Shown here one piece after another: positions 38,015 through 48,000 of a stretch of DNA of 64,000 nt. The notes under the pieces are model-generated. The model ran no database searches. It was not told where the DNA came from and worked only from the letters and a program-made list of their open reading frames with translations. Every line of letters starts with the position of its first letter. Position 1 is the first letter of the stretch. The stretch is taken from positions 1 through 64,000 of the forward strand of contig JAGXIO010000186.1 of the NCBI GenBank assembly GCA_024635555.1, written 5' to 3'. The translations under genes and the position numbers were made by a program. Source of the DNA: Saccharicrinis sp. (GTDB lineage Bacteria > Bacteroidota > Bacteroidia > Bacteroidales > Marinilabiliaceae).

Positions 38015-38053
38015 GTGGCAGTTTAACAAGTAGTTGGGCTGCCACGTATTTTT
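38015..38053 (+). terminator. Terminator after the 36323-37984 gene
   Basis: GTGGCAG (38015-38021) pairs with CTGCCAC (38039-38045) around a 17 nt loop, and a T-rich run follows on the plus strand. It lies 30 bp past the stop. Confidence 0.55.
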
Positions 38054-38166
38054 AAAGGAATAGAGTAAATTTTCGTTTAAATTAAATAGATGAAATACTC
38101 ATTCTGGTTTACGCTTTGCAGAATGAAGCATGTTATATATATGTTAATTATCTGAAACTATATGGA

Positions 38167-39675
38167 ATGAATAAATCAAAAGCATTAATATTTTTATGCA
38201 TTGGGCTATGTTTGATTAGTCCAACACTTGCATTTTCTGAGGCTCCTAAGCCAATTTTTGATGTGAAGAATTATGGCGCAATCGGCAATGGAACAACCAA
38301 CAATACAATAGCGATTCAGAAAGCGATTGATAGTTGTGCCGGAACTGGTGGATCTGTTTATTTGCATAACGGAACTTTTTTGAGTGGCATGATAAAATTG
38401 AAATCGGACATGACCTTATACATTGATAGTACTGCAACTTTATTGGGAACTACCGACATTACATACTATCCGACACAGATACTTCCCACCAATAATTGGA
38501 ATAAACAAGAAAACGGCAGAGGCTTAATTTTTAGCCTAGGTGCTCGCAACATAAAAATCACAGGCGGTGGCACCATTAACGGTAATGGCAAGTTTCCGGC
38601 GTGGTATGGTAGAAGTGTTGGTGAACTAGAACGACCAATCCCGATTTGGTGTGTACAATCAAAGAATGTTGAAATTTCAAATTTGAAAATCGTCGATGGT
38701 GCAATGTGGACTATTGTTCCTTTTGAAACGGATTCCGTTATCATCCGAAATGTAAACATTAATAGTAATATTTCAGCAAACAGAGACGGTATTGATATTG
38801 TCGATTGCCACAATGTACTTATAGAAGGATGTACCTTCAACACCGAGGATGATGTTATTTGTTCCAAAAGCGGTCATATAAGAGGCGTTGTAAATGTAAC
38901 AGTGCGAAATTGTACCATAAATGGAAGTACCAACGCAAATGGCATAAAATTCGGCACTACTAGCTACGGATCATTTAAGAATGTGTTATTTGAAGATATT
39001 ACGATAAATAATGTAAGTGATGCCGGAATTGCTATTGAGGCTGTTGACGGATCGAACATAGAAAACGTTGTTTTCCAAAGGATAAAAATGAAAAATGTAG
39101 GGTCTCCGTTTTTCATTATTCTTGCTGATAGAGGTCGTACTCCCGCTGGTGATGTTCGTAAAGCAGGTACAATAAAAGATATAATTTTTAGAGACATAGT
39201 TGTAACAAGCTGTGGTACAACTATAGGATGCGCAATATCTGGTACTACTAAAAATGGAATTACTTATAAACCACAAAATATTCTTTTCGAAAATATAAAT
39301 ATTAATTTCATGGGTGGTTTAACAACAGCACCCTCAACTCCAGCAGAATATAGCGGTCAATATCCGAATTCGGATATGTGGGGAAATTTACCGGCCTACG
39401 GTTTTTATTTACGCCATGTCAGCGGTTTAACCTTTAAAAACTGCCATTTCACTGCAAATACAGCTGATGCTCGCCCTTGGCTAGTTTGTAGAGATACCTC
39501 GAACATAGTATTCGATAATTGTATAGCAAAGGTTCTGGTTAAAGACGCCGTAATAAATGCAGAAACACATGTTGCAAATAGTGGCTTTACTCTTATCAAT
39601 AATCTGACGGATGGCATAACAAGTAGCGAATCAGATGATTCAATTGGGGAATTTACACGAAAAGACGCTTTATAA
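38167..39675 (+). CDS. Secreted GH28 polygalacturonase-like enzyme
   Basis: ATG 38167 (MNKSKALIFLCIGLCLISPT) is chosen because it directly begins a signal peptide; the upstream ATG 38116 adds 17 non-signal residues. The mature protein begins 'PIFDVKNYGAIGNGTTNNT', the universal GH28 entry, with 'AIQKAIDSCAGTGGSVYL'. Catalytic features are N-x-D-G in 'NRDGID' (N205, D207), the Asp pair 'EDDV' (D228/D229) and 'SGHIRG'. The 'GIKFG' stretch takes the place of the RIK motif. At 503 residues it has normal GH28 length and no T9SS tail. It would hydrolyse pectic galacturonan or rhamnogalacturonan oligosaccharides, probably in the periplasm. Confidence 0.9.
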   Translation: MNKSKALIFLCIGLCLISPTLAFSEAPKPIFDVKNYGAIGNGTTNNTIAIQKAIDSCAGTGGSVYLHNGTFLSGMIKLKSDMTLYIDSTATLLGTTDITYYPTQILPTNNWNKQENGRGLIFSLGARNIKITGGGTINGNGKFPAWYGRSVGELERPIPIWCVQSKNVEISNLKIVDGAMWTIVPFETDSVIIRNVNINSNISANRDGIDIVDCHNVLIEGCTFNTEDDVICSKSGHIRGVVNVTVRNCTINGSTNANGIKFGTTSYGSFKNVLFEDITINNVSDAGIAIEAVDGSNIENVVFQRIKMKNVGSPFFIILADRGRTPAGDVRKAGTIKDIIFRDIVVTSCGTTIGCAISGTTKNGITYKPQNILFENININFMGGLTTAPSTPAEYSGQYPNSDMWGNLPAYGFYLRHVSGLTFKNCHFTANTADARPWLVCRDTSNIVFDNCIAKVLVKDAVINAETHVANSGFTLINNLTDGITSSESDDSIGEFTRKDAL

Positions 39676-39818
39676 TTTAAAAACTGATGTTGAACAGACT
39701 GAGAATGTCAATTTAAAAGAGAAGAAAAAATTGAATAAAATTGGAAAGCGATTTTTTGAAATTGTTGATGGATTTTACAAATCGGATATACAATAAACTG
39801 AATTAAATTAATAAGATT

Positions 39819-42164
39819 ATGAAAACTTCGAACTTTACTTCCTTATTCCTACTATTTTGTTCAGTAGCCATCTTTGGTCAAAACCAAAAAGCAAGTTGGA
39901 CATCAAATGCAACTCCGAACACGAATACTTTTGTAACAGGTAATCCGCTGAAAATAATTGAAGAGGACTTTACCGATGGAGCTTTCGATGAAGTCAATGC
40001 AGGTGTTGCCGGCGAAAACTATTTGCATGGTAATAATCTATCTGATGGTATTGCTTTCAGAGCACCAAATAATCGTACAGGATTTACGAATGCGCTTTCC
40101 CGTAAAATCTCAGAAGGTGTGAAAGGGCCTTGGGGTGGTGCCATTCAATGGTGGCAATACAAAGATGCATCAGATAAATCGCGGAGAAATGCCATAAAAT
40201 ATTTTATTGACAAATATGATGATGTGGTATTTGTTAAATACAAGGCATTTAGTGATATTGCTGACGGTCACGAAACTTATCATGCACAGATAACTCTTAT
40301 GAATTATAACGAGGCATTTCTGGGAAATCCACATTACGACCATGATATCTCTATTGAAGTAGATCAGTACTTTCAGGGTACTAAGACTCCAATCAGACAA
40401 TTGGCAGGCAATGTAAATGTTATTAAACCAAGTGGTTCGGTTGCTTGTATCAATAAGAACCAGTACACCGGAAAAAATGGATATGCCACACCATCGGATT
40501 TGGATCAAGAATACCAAAACGAAGTGGTCTGGAGAGCTATTCCAAGTTCTAATAAAGTAAATATTGAACAATGGGGTGCTATCAAATCCTGTGAATACGA
40601 CCTAAACACAGGCCTAAACAATCGATTGGATAATAATAGTTTTGATGTAAGTTCGCGCTATGCTGTTTTCAATTATATTCAATTTACTTTTTTCTGTCCT
40701 TGTAATGGGAATGCAATACCTACACCAGCAGTTATTCGGAGTGGAATAAGCACTGAGGATGCTCAAATTGGATTTTTGGACGCCAATGTGTATATAACTA
40801 AAAAATCTGACTTTAATCTCGATTTGAATATTGATCAGAAGGATGCTGATGTATTAAACTCAAATTGGGGATTTTCACAAGGTAGTATTAAAACCGGTGA
40901 TGCAAATAATGATACCAATATTGATATTGAAGATGCCAATCCATTAGTGGCTTTTTGGAGCAATCCAATTAATGCTTCTGCCAGTGCTACTGCCCAATAT
41001 AATTCCACTACAGGCGAAATAACGATTGATTTTCAAAATGTAAGTTACTTTAAAATTGAAAGTAAAAGTGGAAGTCTTAACGGTACTAGCCCCAGTTTAT
41101 TAGGATTGTCAGAAGCAAAATATTCAGATAGCAACTCTCGCTTTGGTGCATATACCACAAACACATTAAATATTACAAAAAACTTTGGTGCAATTGCCGC
41201 CGTCGGAATTCCAAATGGCGATTTAACAGTTACTTTCAATTATTTAGGAAGTGGTGTGGCTGATGGCTTTACTATTCCGTTAAAAGAAATAAACTCCACT
41301 CCTACTCCACCGACTATCACCGACTTTTTAAAATATACTTATCGTGATCAGGCTTTAAGTCTGTCATTATCTGATTTCAGCACTGGCTATTCCGATGTAA
41401 ACCAAGATGCAATGTTTGGAATAAAGCTTATTCAACTTGCGATAAATGGTATTCTGAAGTTAAATAACACAACGGTAAATCAAGATCAGGAAATTTTAGT
41501 TGCCGACATACAAAATTTGACTTACACACCAAATTTCAATTATACAGGAACAGATCCTTTTCAATGGACAGCTACTGATGGAAATGTATATTCTAACCCT
41601 ACCATGGCTAATATCAAAGTGCAGGAATTTATGTCCATTTCCCTTACCCCAACACTGACGAACGTTAGTCTAAATAGTTTCCAGACATTTTCTGCTTTAG
41701 CTTTAGACCAGGATGGTGTGGCATTGGCAAATCAACCAGCTTTTACTTATGCTGTAACATCAGCGGGCAATGTAGGTGGTGTAGATATGGGTTATAGCCA
41801 AAATAATGCGTTAACAGCGCATTTTATAAATTCCAACGAACCCTTTTTATTTACAGCACAAGCCACCGTAAATGGTGTGAATCTTATTTCGCCAAGTGCA
41901 CAAGCATACATTACTAATCCATCCACGGCAATTGACCCACTTTCTGCAACAAAAATTAAAGTTTATCCAAATCCCGCTTCCTCTAAAGTAACAATAGAAA
42001 CTGGCTCGACGGATCTAATCCCTGTTTCAATTATTGATATTAATGGTACAGTCCTTATGCAAAAAGAAGTATCAGCAACTGTTAGTCTCTCTATAAATCA
42101 GCTTGCTAAAGGGCTTTACATTCTTTCTGTAGGACAAGAAAAAAGGAAGTTGGTAGTATACTAA
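39819..42164 (+). CDS. T9SS-secreted protein with dockerin-like repeats and a cadherin-like domain
   Basis: A 781 residue protein with a signal peptide (1-20). The first ~330 residues form an unrecognised beta-rich domain ('EEDFTDGAFDEVNAGVAGEN', 'GPWGGAIQWWQYKD', 'VFNYIQFTFFCPCNGNA'), possibly carbohydrate-active or carbohydrate-binding. Then come two Ca-binding, dockerin-type loops in tandem: 'FNLDLNIDQKDADVLNSNWG' (~332-351) and 'GDANNDTNIDIEDANPLVAF' (~360-379). A cohesin-like/beta segment ('FKIESKSGSLNG'), a cadherin-like domain ('FNYTGTDPFQWTATDGN') and a T9SS tail ('IKVYPNPASSKVTIET'...'GLYILSVGQEK') follow. The dockerin pair suggests calcium-dependent docking to a cohesin, or simply a stabilising module. 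No cohesin is evident in the window. Confidence 0.75.
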   Translation: MKTSNFTSLFLLFCSVAIFGQNQKASWTSNATPNTNTFVTGNPLKIIEEDFTDGAFDEVNAGVAGENYLHGNNLSDGIAFRAPNNRTGFTNALSRKISEGVKGPWGGAIQWWQYKDASDKSRRNAIKYFIDKYDDVVFVKYKAFSDIADGHETYHAQITLMNYNEAFLGNPHYDHDISIEVDQYFQGTKTPIRQLAGNVNVIKPSGSVACINKNQYTGKNGYATPSDLDQEYQNEVVWRAIPSSNKVNIEQWGAIKSCEYDLNTGLNNRLDNNSFDVSSRYAVFNYIQFTFFCPCNGNAIPTPAVIRSGISTEDAQIGFLDANVYITKKSDFNLDLNIDQKDADVLNSNWGFSQGSIKTGDANNDTNIDIEDANPLVAFWSNPINASASATAQYNSTTGEITIDFQNVSYFKIESKSGSLNGTSPSLLGLSEAKYSDSNSRFGAYTTNTLNITKNFGAIAAVGIPNGDLTVTFNYLGSGVADGFTIPLKEINSTPTPPTITDFLKYTYRDQALSLSLSDFSTGYSDVNQDAMFGIKLIQLAINGILKLNNTTVNQDQEILVADIQNLTYTPNFNYTGTDPFQWTATDGNVYSNPTMANIKVQEFMSISLTPTLTNVSLNSFQTFSALALDQDGVALANQPAFTYAVTSAGNVGGVDMGYSQNNALTAHFINSNEPFLFTAQATVNGVNLISPSAQAYITNPSTAIDPLSATKIKVYPNPASSKVTIETGSTDLIPVSIIDINGTVLMQKEVSATVSLSINQLAKGLYILSVGQEKRKLVVY

Positions 42165-42200
42165 ATAAATTATTAAAAAAACAAATAAAATGTATTGGCA

Positions 42201-42234
42201 TAACTTCACTAATAGTGTAGGGTACGTGAAGTTA
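42201..42234 (+). terminator. Hairpin between 39819-42164 and 42321-44768
   Basis: A 9 bp inverted repeat (TAACTTCAC/GTGAAGTTA) with a 16 nt loop lies 37 bp past the stop. There is no T tract, so it may be a transcript-processing or weak termination structure. Confidence 0.35.
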
Positions 42235-42320
42235 AATATTACAACAAAAGATAAAGTATTTTAGAACGGGTTCAAAATACATTTTAATAATTTGGCATCA
42301 CCATTTTTTAAATAAAATTT

Positions 42321-44768
42321 ATGAAAATCGACAAAGTATCAATTTTAGTATTAATCACCTTAATTTTTGTGGGTTTGAATAATTTATTTTCACAACCCAT
42401 TGATAATTCGATAGCAACATTTTATAACTCATCGCAGTATTCTGGAGAGGGGTATCCAATATGGACTGATGATATAAAATGGAACAATGTTATTGATATG
42501 TCAACTTATACAAATGGAGCAAACGATTTTGCAAAATTTGAAAGTGCACGTGATTTGCTTTATTCTCAAGGTGGTGGAGTCTTGTATTACCCTGCGGGAA
42601 TCTATGATTTTAAAGATCATCCTACCGATCCTAATGGAGGAAGAGGCTTGCATTTAAAGAAAGGAGTAGTAATTAGAGGTGCAGAGCCAAGCACTAATAA
42701 ATGGGCAATTAAAAATAGAGCAAACACAACTGATGATTCAGGTTTATCAGATTTGCAGACTGTTTTTTTATTCCCTACTTGGGATAAAAAAACAAGTCCT
42801 ATGGGCGAATTTACTGTTCAAGCTGGAAATGGATTGGTTCCAAGAACCTGGAACCAAATTGGCTTAATGCCTGATAAGGCAAATGGTGAACACTTAAGAG
42901 ATGTAAACTATGTAGGGGTGGCATGGGTGAAATTTAAATTTGCTACTGTATATTTTGGAGATGATTTTGCATGGGATGAAGTTTCAACAACTTATGCAAC
43001 TGCAGGAGCATGGAAAAGCAACAGTGCTAAAACGACTAACGAATACGGGCAAAATTGGGCAGATCGCATACCAGATGGAACTCATCCTTTTGATCCTTTT
43101 ACAGGGTCAGCTCCCAATGGATATGTTCGCAATGGTTCAAAATGTAGATTTATATTTGGGTGCCGTTTTGAAAATGCTGTTGTGACTGATGATATTTGGA
43201 AACATGGAGGTGATGCTGCTACTGCTAATTATGGTTATTTCGGCTCACGTTTTATAGGTAGAATAGTTATGGGAGGCGAACATATTTTTGTTGCAAATAC
43301 TATTGTTCCAAAATCAACAGAAAGTTTTTACTATGATATGAAGCTTAAATTAATTAGTAAAAGCGTTGTGTTAAAAACCGTATGTTTTGATTATTCAAGA
43401 AGTATTGGAATTGATATAAATAAAAGTCTCTCTAGTCAACGTGGAAATCTTTGCTTATTTACTGGAGCAGATAAAGGATCATATTATTTAAATGATGTGA
43501 TTGTTCAAGATAATTATGTTTGGCAACATGGTAATAAAGGGTATGAATTATCAGGTAAATGGATGGTTGTTCGTAGAAATGTGAGGGAAGGAAAACCATT
43601 AATAGGTAATAATACAGAACAGAATCCAACAAGTGATGATGTGTATGGTTTTGGTTTGAGTTTTAATGGTGGTAAAGGGTGGTTTAATACTTTGAGTGGA
43701 GGAGATGAAGCTGGGGGTGCTAGTGATAATATGAGTAGAGGCATGGATATGAGTGGGTGGAATTTATGGGTGGATAACAATTATATTAACGGACAAGGCT
43801 CATGGCCAGGCAATGACGGAGAGGGAATATTATGGCAAGTTAATGGAGCCAATAATCATGCCTTTTCGGCTGCTGTTACTAATAATGAACAAGGTCCCAG
43901 CCGCAGATGTGCTTTTGTTTCTACTTCTTATATTGCTCCATGGGGTACACACATTATGGGTATGTTGCAAGGATGGAATAAAGTATTTAAAGTGGGTACT
44001 TGGGGACCTGGCATCTATAGATTTGAAGATTTTTCAGTTGTAGGTAATGATAATTTGGATATTGCAAAATCATTGACTGGAGTATACAAAGATGTTATGT
44101 ATGACACAGATTGTAGTGGTTCGGCAAATGGAATACCAACAAATCTTTCAGTAGTAAAAGACGTAGATAACAAATGTAATATTGTTTCTTGGACAGATAA
44201 TTCAACAAATGAATCATCCTTTAGAGTAGAGCGCAAAGAAGTTGCTGGAGCAACATGGTCTCTACTTGCCTATAGACCCAGAAATGCTACTGGTGCGAAT
44301 AATGGGCCTCAGAATCCAGATGGATGGCAGGTTATTACTACGGGTATTTGTGCCAATCAATATTTAGATTTAAATCCTCAACAATGGTATGATTATACCG
44401 CAATAAATGGTAAAAATTACGAGTATAGAGTGGTAGCAATAGGTTGTGATCAAAACGATTATTCGGCTGCAACAGTACCACAATATCCTACAAAAGTTGA
44501 TTTAGTAAATGATATTGTAAACGGTTTATTGATTTATCCAGTACCGGTTAAAGATATTTTACATGTACGTTTGGAAAATAAATTCGAGGGTAAATTAACC
44601 ATTGAAATCGTTGATTTACAAGGAAAAACCGTTCTTTCAAAAAACAATAACAAGTATAGCGATGTTTTAAATGAAACGTTGAATTTAAATACTTTGAACA
44701 AAGGAGTTTATTTATGTAAGATGAAGGGAAATGGATTATCGATTGTGTCTAGAATATTAGTTGAATAA
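42321..44768 (+). CDS. T9SS-secreted beta-helix (pectate-lyase-fold) protein with FnIII domain, paralogue of 6531-8948
   Basis: An 815 residue protein with a signal peptide (1-25). It shares the order of motifs with 6531-8948: 'YPIWTDDIKWNN', 'FESARDLLYSQGGGVLYYPA', 'RGLHLKKGVVIRG', 'GLVPRTWNQIG', 'GVAWVKFKFATVYFG' and 'NDGEGILWQ'. A FnIII domain follows ('NIVSWTDNSTNESSFRVERK'), then a T9SS tail ('LLIYPVPVKDILHVRL'...'GVYLCKMKGN'). The shared N-terminal 600 residues define a distinct beta-helix family present twice in this window. An extracellular pectate-lyase-like role is plausible; catalytic residues are not assigned. Confidence 0.85.
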   Translation: MKIDKVSILVLITLIFVGLNNLFSQPIDNSIATFYNSSQYSGEGYPIWTDDIKWNNVIDMSTYTNGANDFAKFESARDLLYSQGGGVLYYPAGIYDFKDHPTDPNGGRGLHLKKGVVIRGAEPSTNKWAIKNRANTTDDSGLSDLQTVFLFPTWDKKTSPMGEFTVQAGNGLVPRTWNQIGLMPDKANGEHLRDVNYVGVAWVKFKFATVYFGDDFAWDEVSTTYATAGAWKSNSAKTTNEYGQNWADRIPDGTHPFDPFTGSAPNGYVRNGSKCRFIFGCRFENAVVTDDIWKHGGDAATANYGYFGSRFIGRIVMGGEHIFVANTIVPKSTESFYYDMKLKLISKSVVLKTVCFDYSRSIGIDINKSLSSQRGNLCLFTGADKGSYYLNDVIVQDNYVWQHGNKGYELSGKWMVVRRNVREGKPLIGNNTEQNPTSDDVYGFGLSFNGGKGWFNTLSGGDEAGGASDNMSRGMDMSGWNLWVDNNYINGQGSWPGNDGEGILWQVNGANNHAFSAAVTNNEQGPSRRCAFVSTSYIAPWGTHIMGMLQGWNKVFKVGTWGPGIYRFEDFSVVGNDNLDIAKSLTGVYKDVMYDTDCSGSANGIPTNLSVVKDVDNKCNIVSWTDNSTNESSFRVERKEVAGATWSLLAYRPRNATGANNGPQNPDGWQVITTGICANQYLDLNPQQWYDYTAINGKNYEYRVVAIGCDQNDYSAATVPQYPTKVDLVNDIVNGLLIYPVPVKDILHVRLENKFEGKLTIEIVDLQGKTVLSKNNNKYSDVLNETLNLNTLNKGVYLCKMKGNGLSIVSRILVE

Positions 44769-44811
44769 TTCACTTATAGCTTGTTTTGCTGTACAATGTG
44801 ATGATTTCGCT

Positions 44812-44990
44812 TCAATTACAATTTCTAATTCTATTTCGGTTAATCATAATCCAATGTACAAAAATACCAAATTTAGCATCAGGAAACCATGCTTTTCCTA
44901 TGGAATCAGGTTTGTAATCTTGGCAATTAGCACTGCTTATGATAAACATAAGCAGTGCGCTGATTAAAAACAAATATCTTTTCTTTATCT
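44812..44990 (-). pseudogene. GH29 alpha-L-fucosidase N-terminal remnant
   Basis: A minus-strand frame reads a signal-like 'KKRYLFLISALLMFIISSA' followed by 'KPDSIGKAWFPDAKFGIFVH', then W. The 'WF.DAKFGIFVHWG' stretch is the hallmark start of GH29 fucosidases. After that Trp the frame turns into unrelated codons and stops at TGA 44812-44814. The expected start Met is ATA here; the first ATG in frame is at 44949. The rest of the enzyme is absent, so this is a fossil. It lies between the convergent 42321-44768 and 45037-48396 genes; otherwise 44769-45036 holds nothing I can name. Confidence 0.75.
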
Positions 44991-45036
44991 TTATAAATAC
45001 AAGCCAATTATTTGATAGTAAGATTTATAATCAGTC

Positions 45037-48000
45037 TTATCTGATTGAAATTTCGTCTAAAAACACCATTGATTTCTTCCCAGCAGATCTGGGATGATCA
45101 AATGATAAAATCCCGGCAGTTTTGATCGCAATTTGAACAAACCGTACCTCTTTATCATTGGTATTTATTGAAAGTTCTTCCCTGTAAATTTTATTTTTTG
45201 AAATTGCCTCATTCACATCAGGAATTAATTTCCCTGCCAATCGATATTTTTTTCCATCACCCGACACGCGAACTTCCACTTCTGAAGGCAATGTTACATT
45301 CGATAAACCTTGAATTGCACCTAAACTTATATTATTTAGCGATTGCGGTTTCTTTAATTCTATTGTTAAAGTGAAGTTTTTGTCAAAACATATCCACTTC
45401 TCATCTTTAATTGTTGGATCGCCATTCTCTCCATCCATTAATTTCACTAACCTATTGAATTCATACCCATTAAGTGGCTCAATATCTGAGATTATAGATT
45501 TTGCCGGAATAAACATGAATGATTTTGATACAATCTCCGACTTAACTTTGTCTTTTATATTTACCGCTTTTACATTACTTGATTCCGAAATGAGTATTGG
45601 TTTCGAGTAACAGGCTGAAAGTTCATTTGGTACTGAGTTATCAGTAGTGTAAAATATAGCACCTCCAACATTATTTTCAACGTCCAAACTTAACTCAAAG
45701 GGTTTATCGTAGGGTGATTTTTCGCTAAGGCCAAAATTTGGTTTTTCGATATAACAGTTTTTAAGCCGATTGATCAACGGTCTGATATTATTATCGTCTA
45801 AATCCATTTTTTCAATTTCTGATTCCAAATTTAAAAAGGAACTATTAAAATTTCTGAATTCATTCTCAGCTAAGTTAGGATTGTATTGAATTCTGGTAGC
45901 CATTTGCGAAAGGTTATTCAATAACGATGGCATTGCTCCTACATCAACTGCTCCGAGTGCTTCTTTCAATTTTGGCAAGACTTCTGACAACGCATCCATT
46001 CTTCCTTTCGTTCCGGATAAAAGCTGATTTGTTTCTTCAAGATTATTTTTAAATTCAATTAGAATATTACCCACTGTGTTCAAATTGTATGATGGAATAT
46101 TAATGTGTGTGGTTAAATTTGTTGCATCGTATGACCATGTTAACGATTCACCATTATAAGTGGCTTTAGTCGGCGGCAATGTATTTAACATGTCAATTCT
46201 GTATGATTTCACATGAGTTTGATAATTACCTACAGGTTTCTCAATTTTAATATGTACAATATTATTTGTGGTTGTTTGATCTGCTTTAATCCAGGTAAAT
46301 TTATCTTTCATATAATCAGTATCATTGCCAGCATCATCGTAAAAACGCATACTGCCCTTACTGCCAGGCACCACAGTCAAAATCAGTGTATCAGGCAAGT
46401 TTTGAGTGTTCGACATTGGAGGATACATTGGAATAATGCTGCCTGATTTCATAAAGATAGGGATTTGTGATAAAGAATAACTTCGGTTATAACTACGATT
46501 TCCAGTTATAATTTCACCTGTAGAATAATCGAACCATTTACCCTCAGGAAGCCAGATTTTGATTGGGGCTAATAAATTACTTATGCTGATTGAATCGGAT
46601 ATTGGCGAAGCAATTATATCATCTCCAAAATAATATTCATGACCCGATTTATATGCCATATCTACTTCAGAATGTTTATAGTAGAGAGGCAAACAAATTG
46701 AAAGACCGGTATCGTAAGCGTTTCGAGATGCAGTATAAATATAGGGCAACAATGCATAACGCAATTCGATTGCTTTTTTCATTTGAACATAATTTTCGTA
46801 AGGATATGCCCAAATTCGACGATCTGTTTCGGGTCTTTTCGTGCCGTGGGTTCTAAGGATTGGACTAAAAACGCCATATTGCACCCAACGTGTATATAAT
46901 TCAGGATCAAAATCTTTGTGAAAAATATGCCCACCAATATCATGACTCCAATATCCATATCCAACATTTGCCGCATTAGCAGTAAAATACTTTTGGAAAT
47001 CGAGACTCGACCAAGTCGAAAAAGTATCGCCGGAAAAGCCAATTTGATAGCGATGATTACCAAGACCTCCCCAACGATGAAAAAGAAAGGGTCTGTTGGG
47101 TGTATTTCGCTCCATATCAGTAAAAAAACAATAGTTGATCCACCATATGTTGTTCAAATTCTTAACAGGTGTGTTTTTCCATGATTGCCAATCAAGCCAC
47201 CAAAAATCAACACCTTGTTTTTCTAAATCGCGAATAATAACATCAAAATACGATGTTGCGAATTTCTTATTAGTTATATCCCAGGGAATATTATTACCAA
47301 TGGATACAGTATCCCATCCTACTTTTTTGGCGAATTCTCTATCATAAGCTGTGTTTTTGGTCGTATCCAAACCTAAGGATTTTGCCATTGCAGGATAATA
47401 AAAATCAGTGTTTAACACACCTGAAGCTGGATGTAAATTAAGCGCATTTTTCACCTGATTTTTCTCCATCCAATCTAAAAATTTTTCAGGAGAAGGAAAC
47501 AGGTCTTTATTCCAGCTATAATCACCCCACCCTTCTCTCTGCCCCATGATGTTTTTTTCATAAGTACCCCAACCTTTACGAGAATTCAAACCTACAGTTT
47601 TATGCCAATCCATATCTACTATTGCCACATCTATCGGAATATCGTTCAGTTTCATATTCGTAACCAGTTCTTTCATCTCAGAATCGGAATATGACCAATA
47701 CCTACACCACCAATAACCAAATGCATAAAGTGGAGGCATAGGAATTTTTCCAGCTACAGAAGTATAATCTTTCAGTGCCTTGCTATAATTGTGTCCGTAT
47801 CCAAAGAAATACCAATCCTGATACTCTTTTTCAGGGCGAGGCATAACCCAATTCCAATCTTTATTGCCATCAAATAATGGCATTGTATCATTTATAAGCG
47901 ACCATCCTGAACGAGATATAATTCCGTCTTCTATTGGCAGTTTTTGATTGCTCCATCCTATTTCTCCATTATATCCATCCAAGGTACGTGAAGTTCCTTT

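Noticed and set aside
44761-44967. A 68 codon plus-strand ORF overlapping the end of 42321-44768
   Set aside because: The opposite strand carries a convincing GH29 N-terminal remnant, so the plus frame is a shadow.
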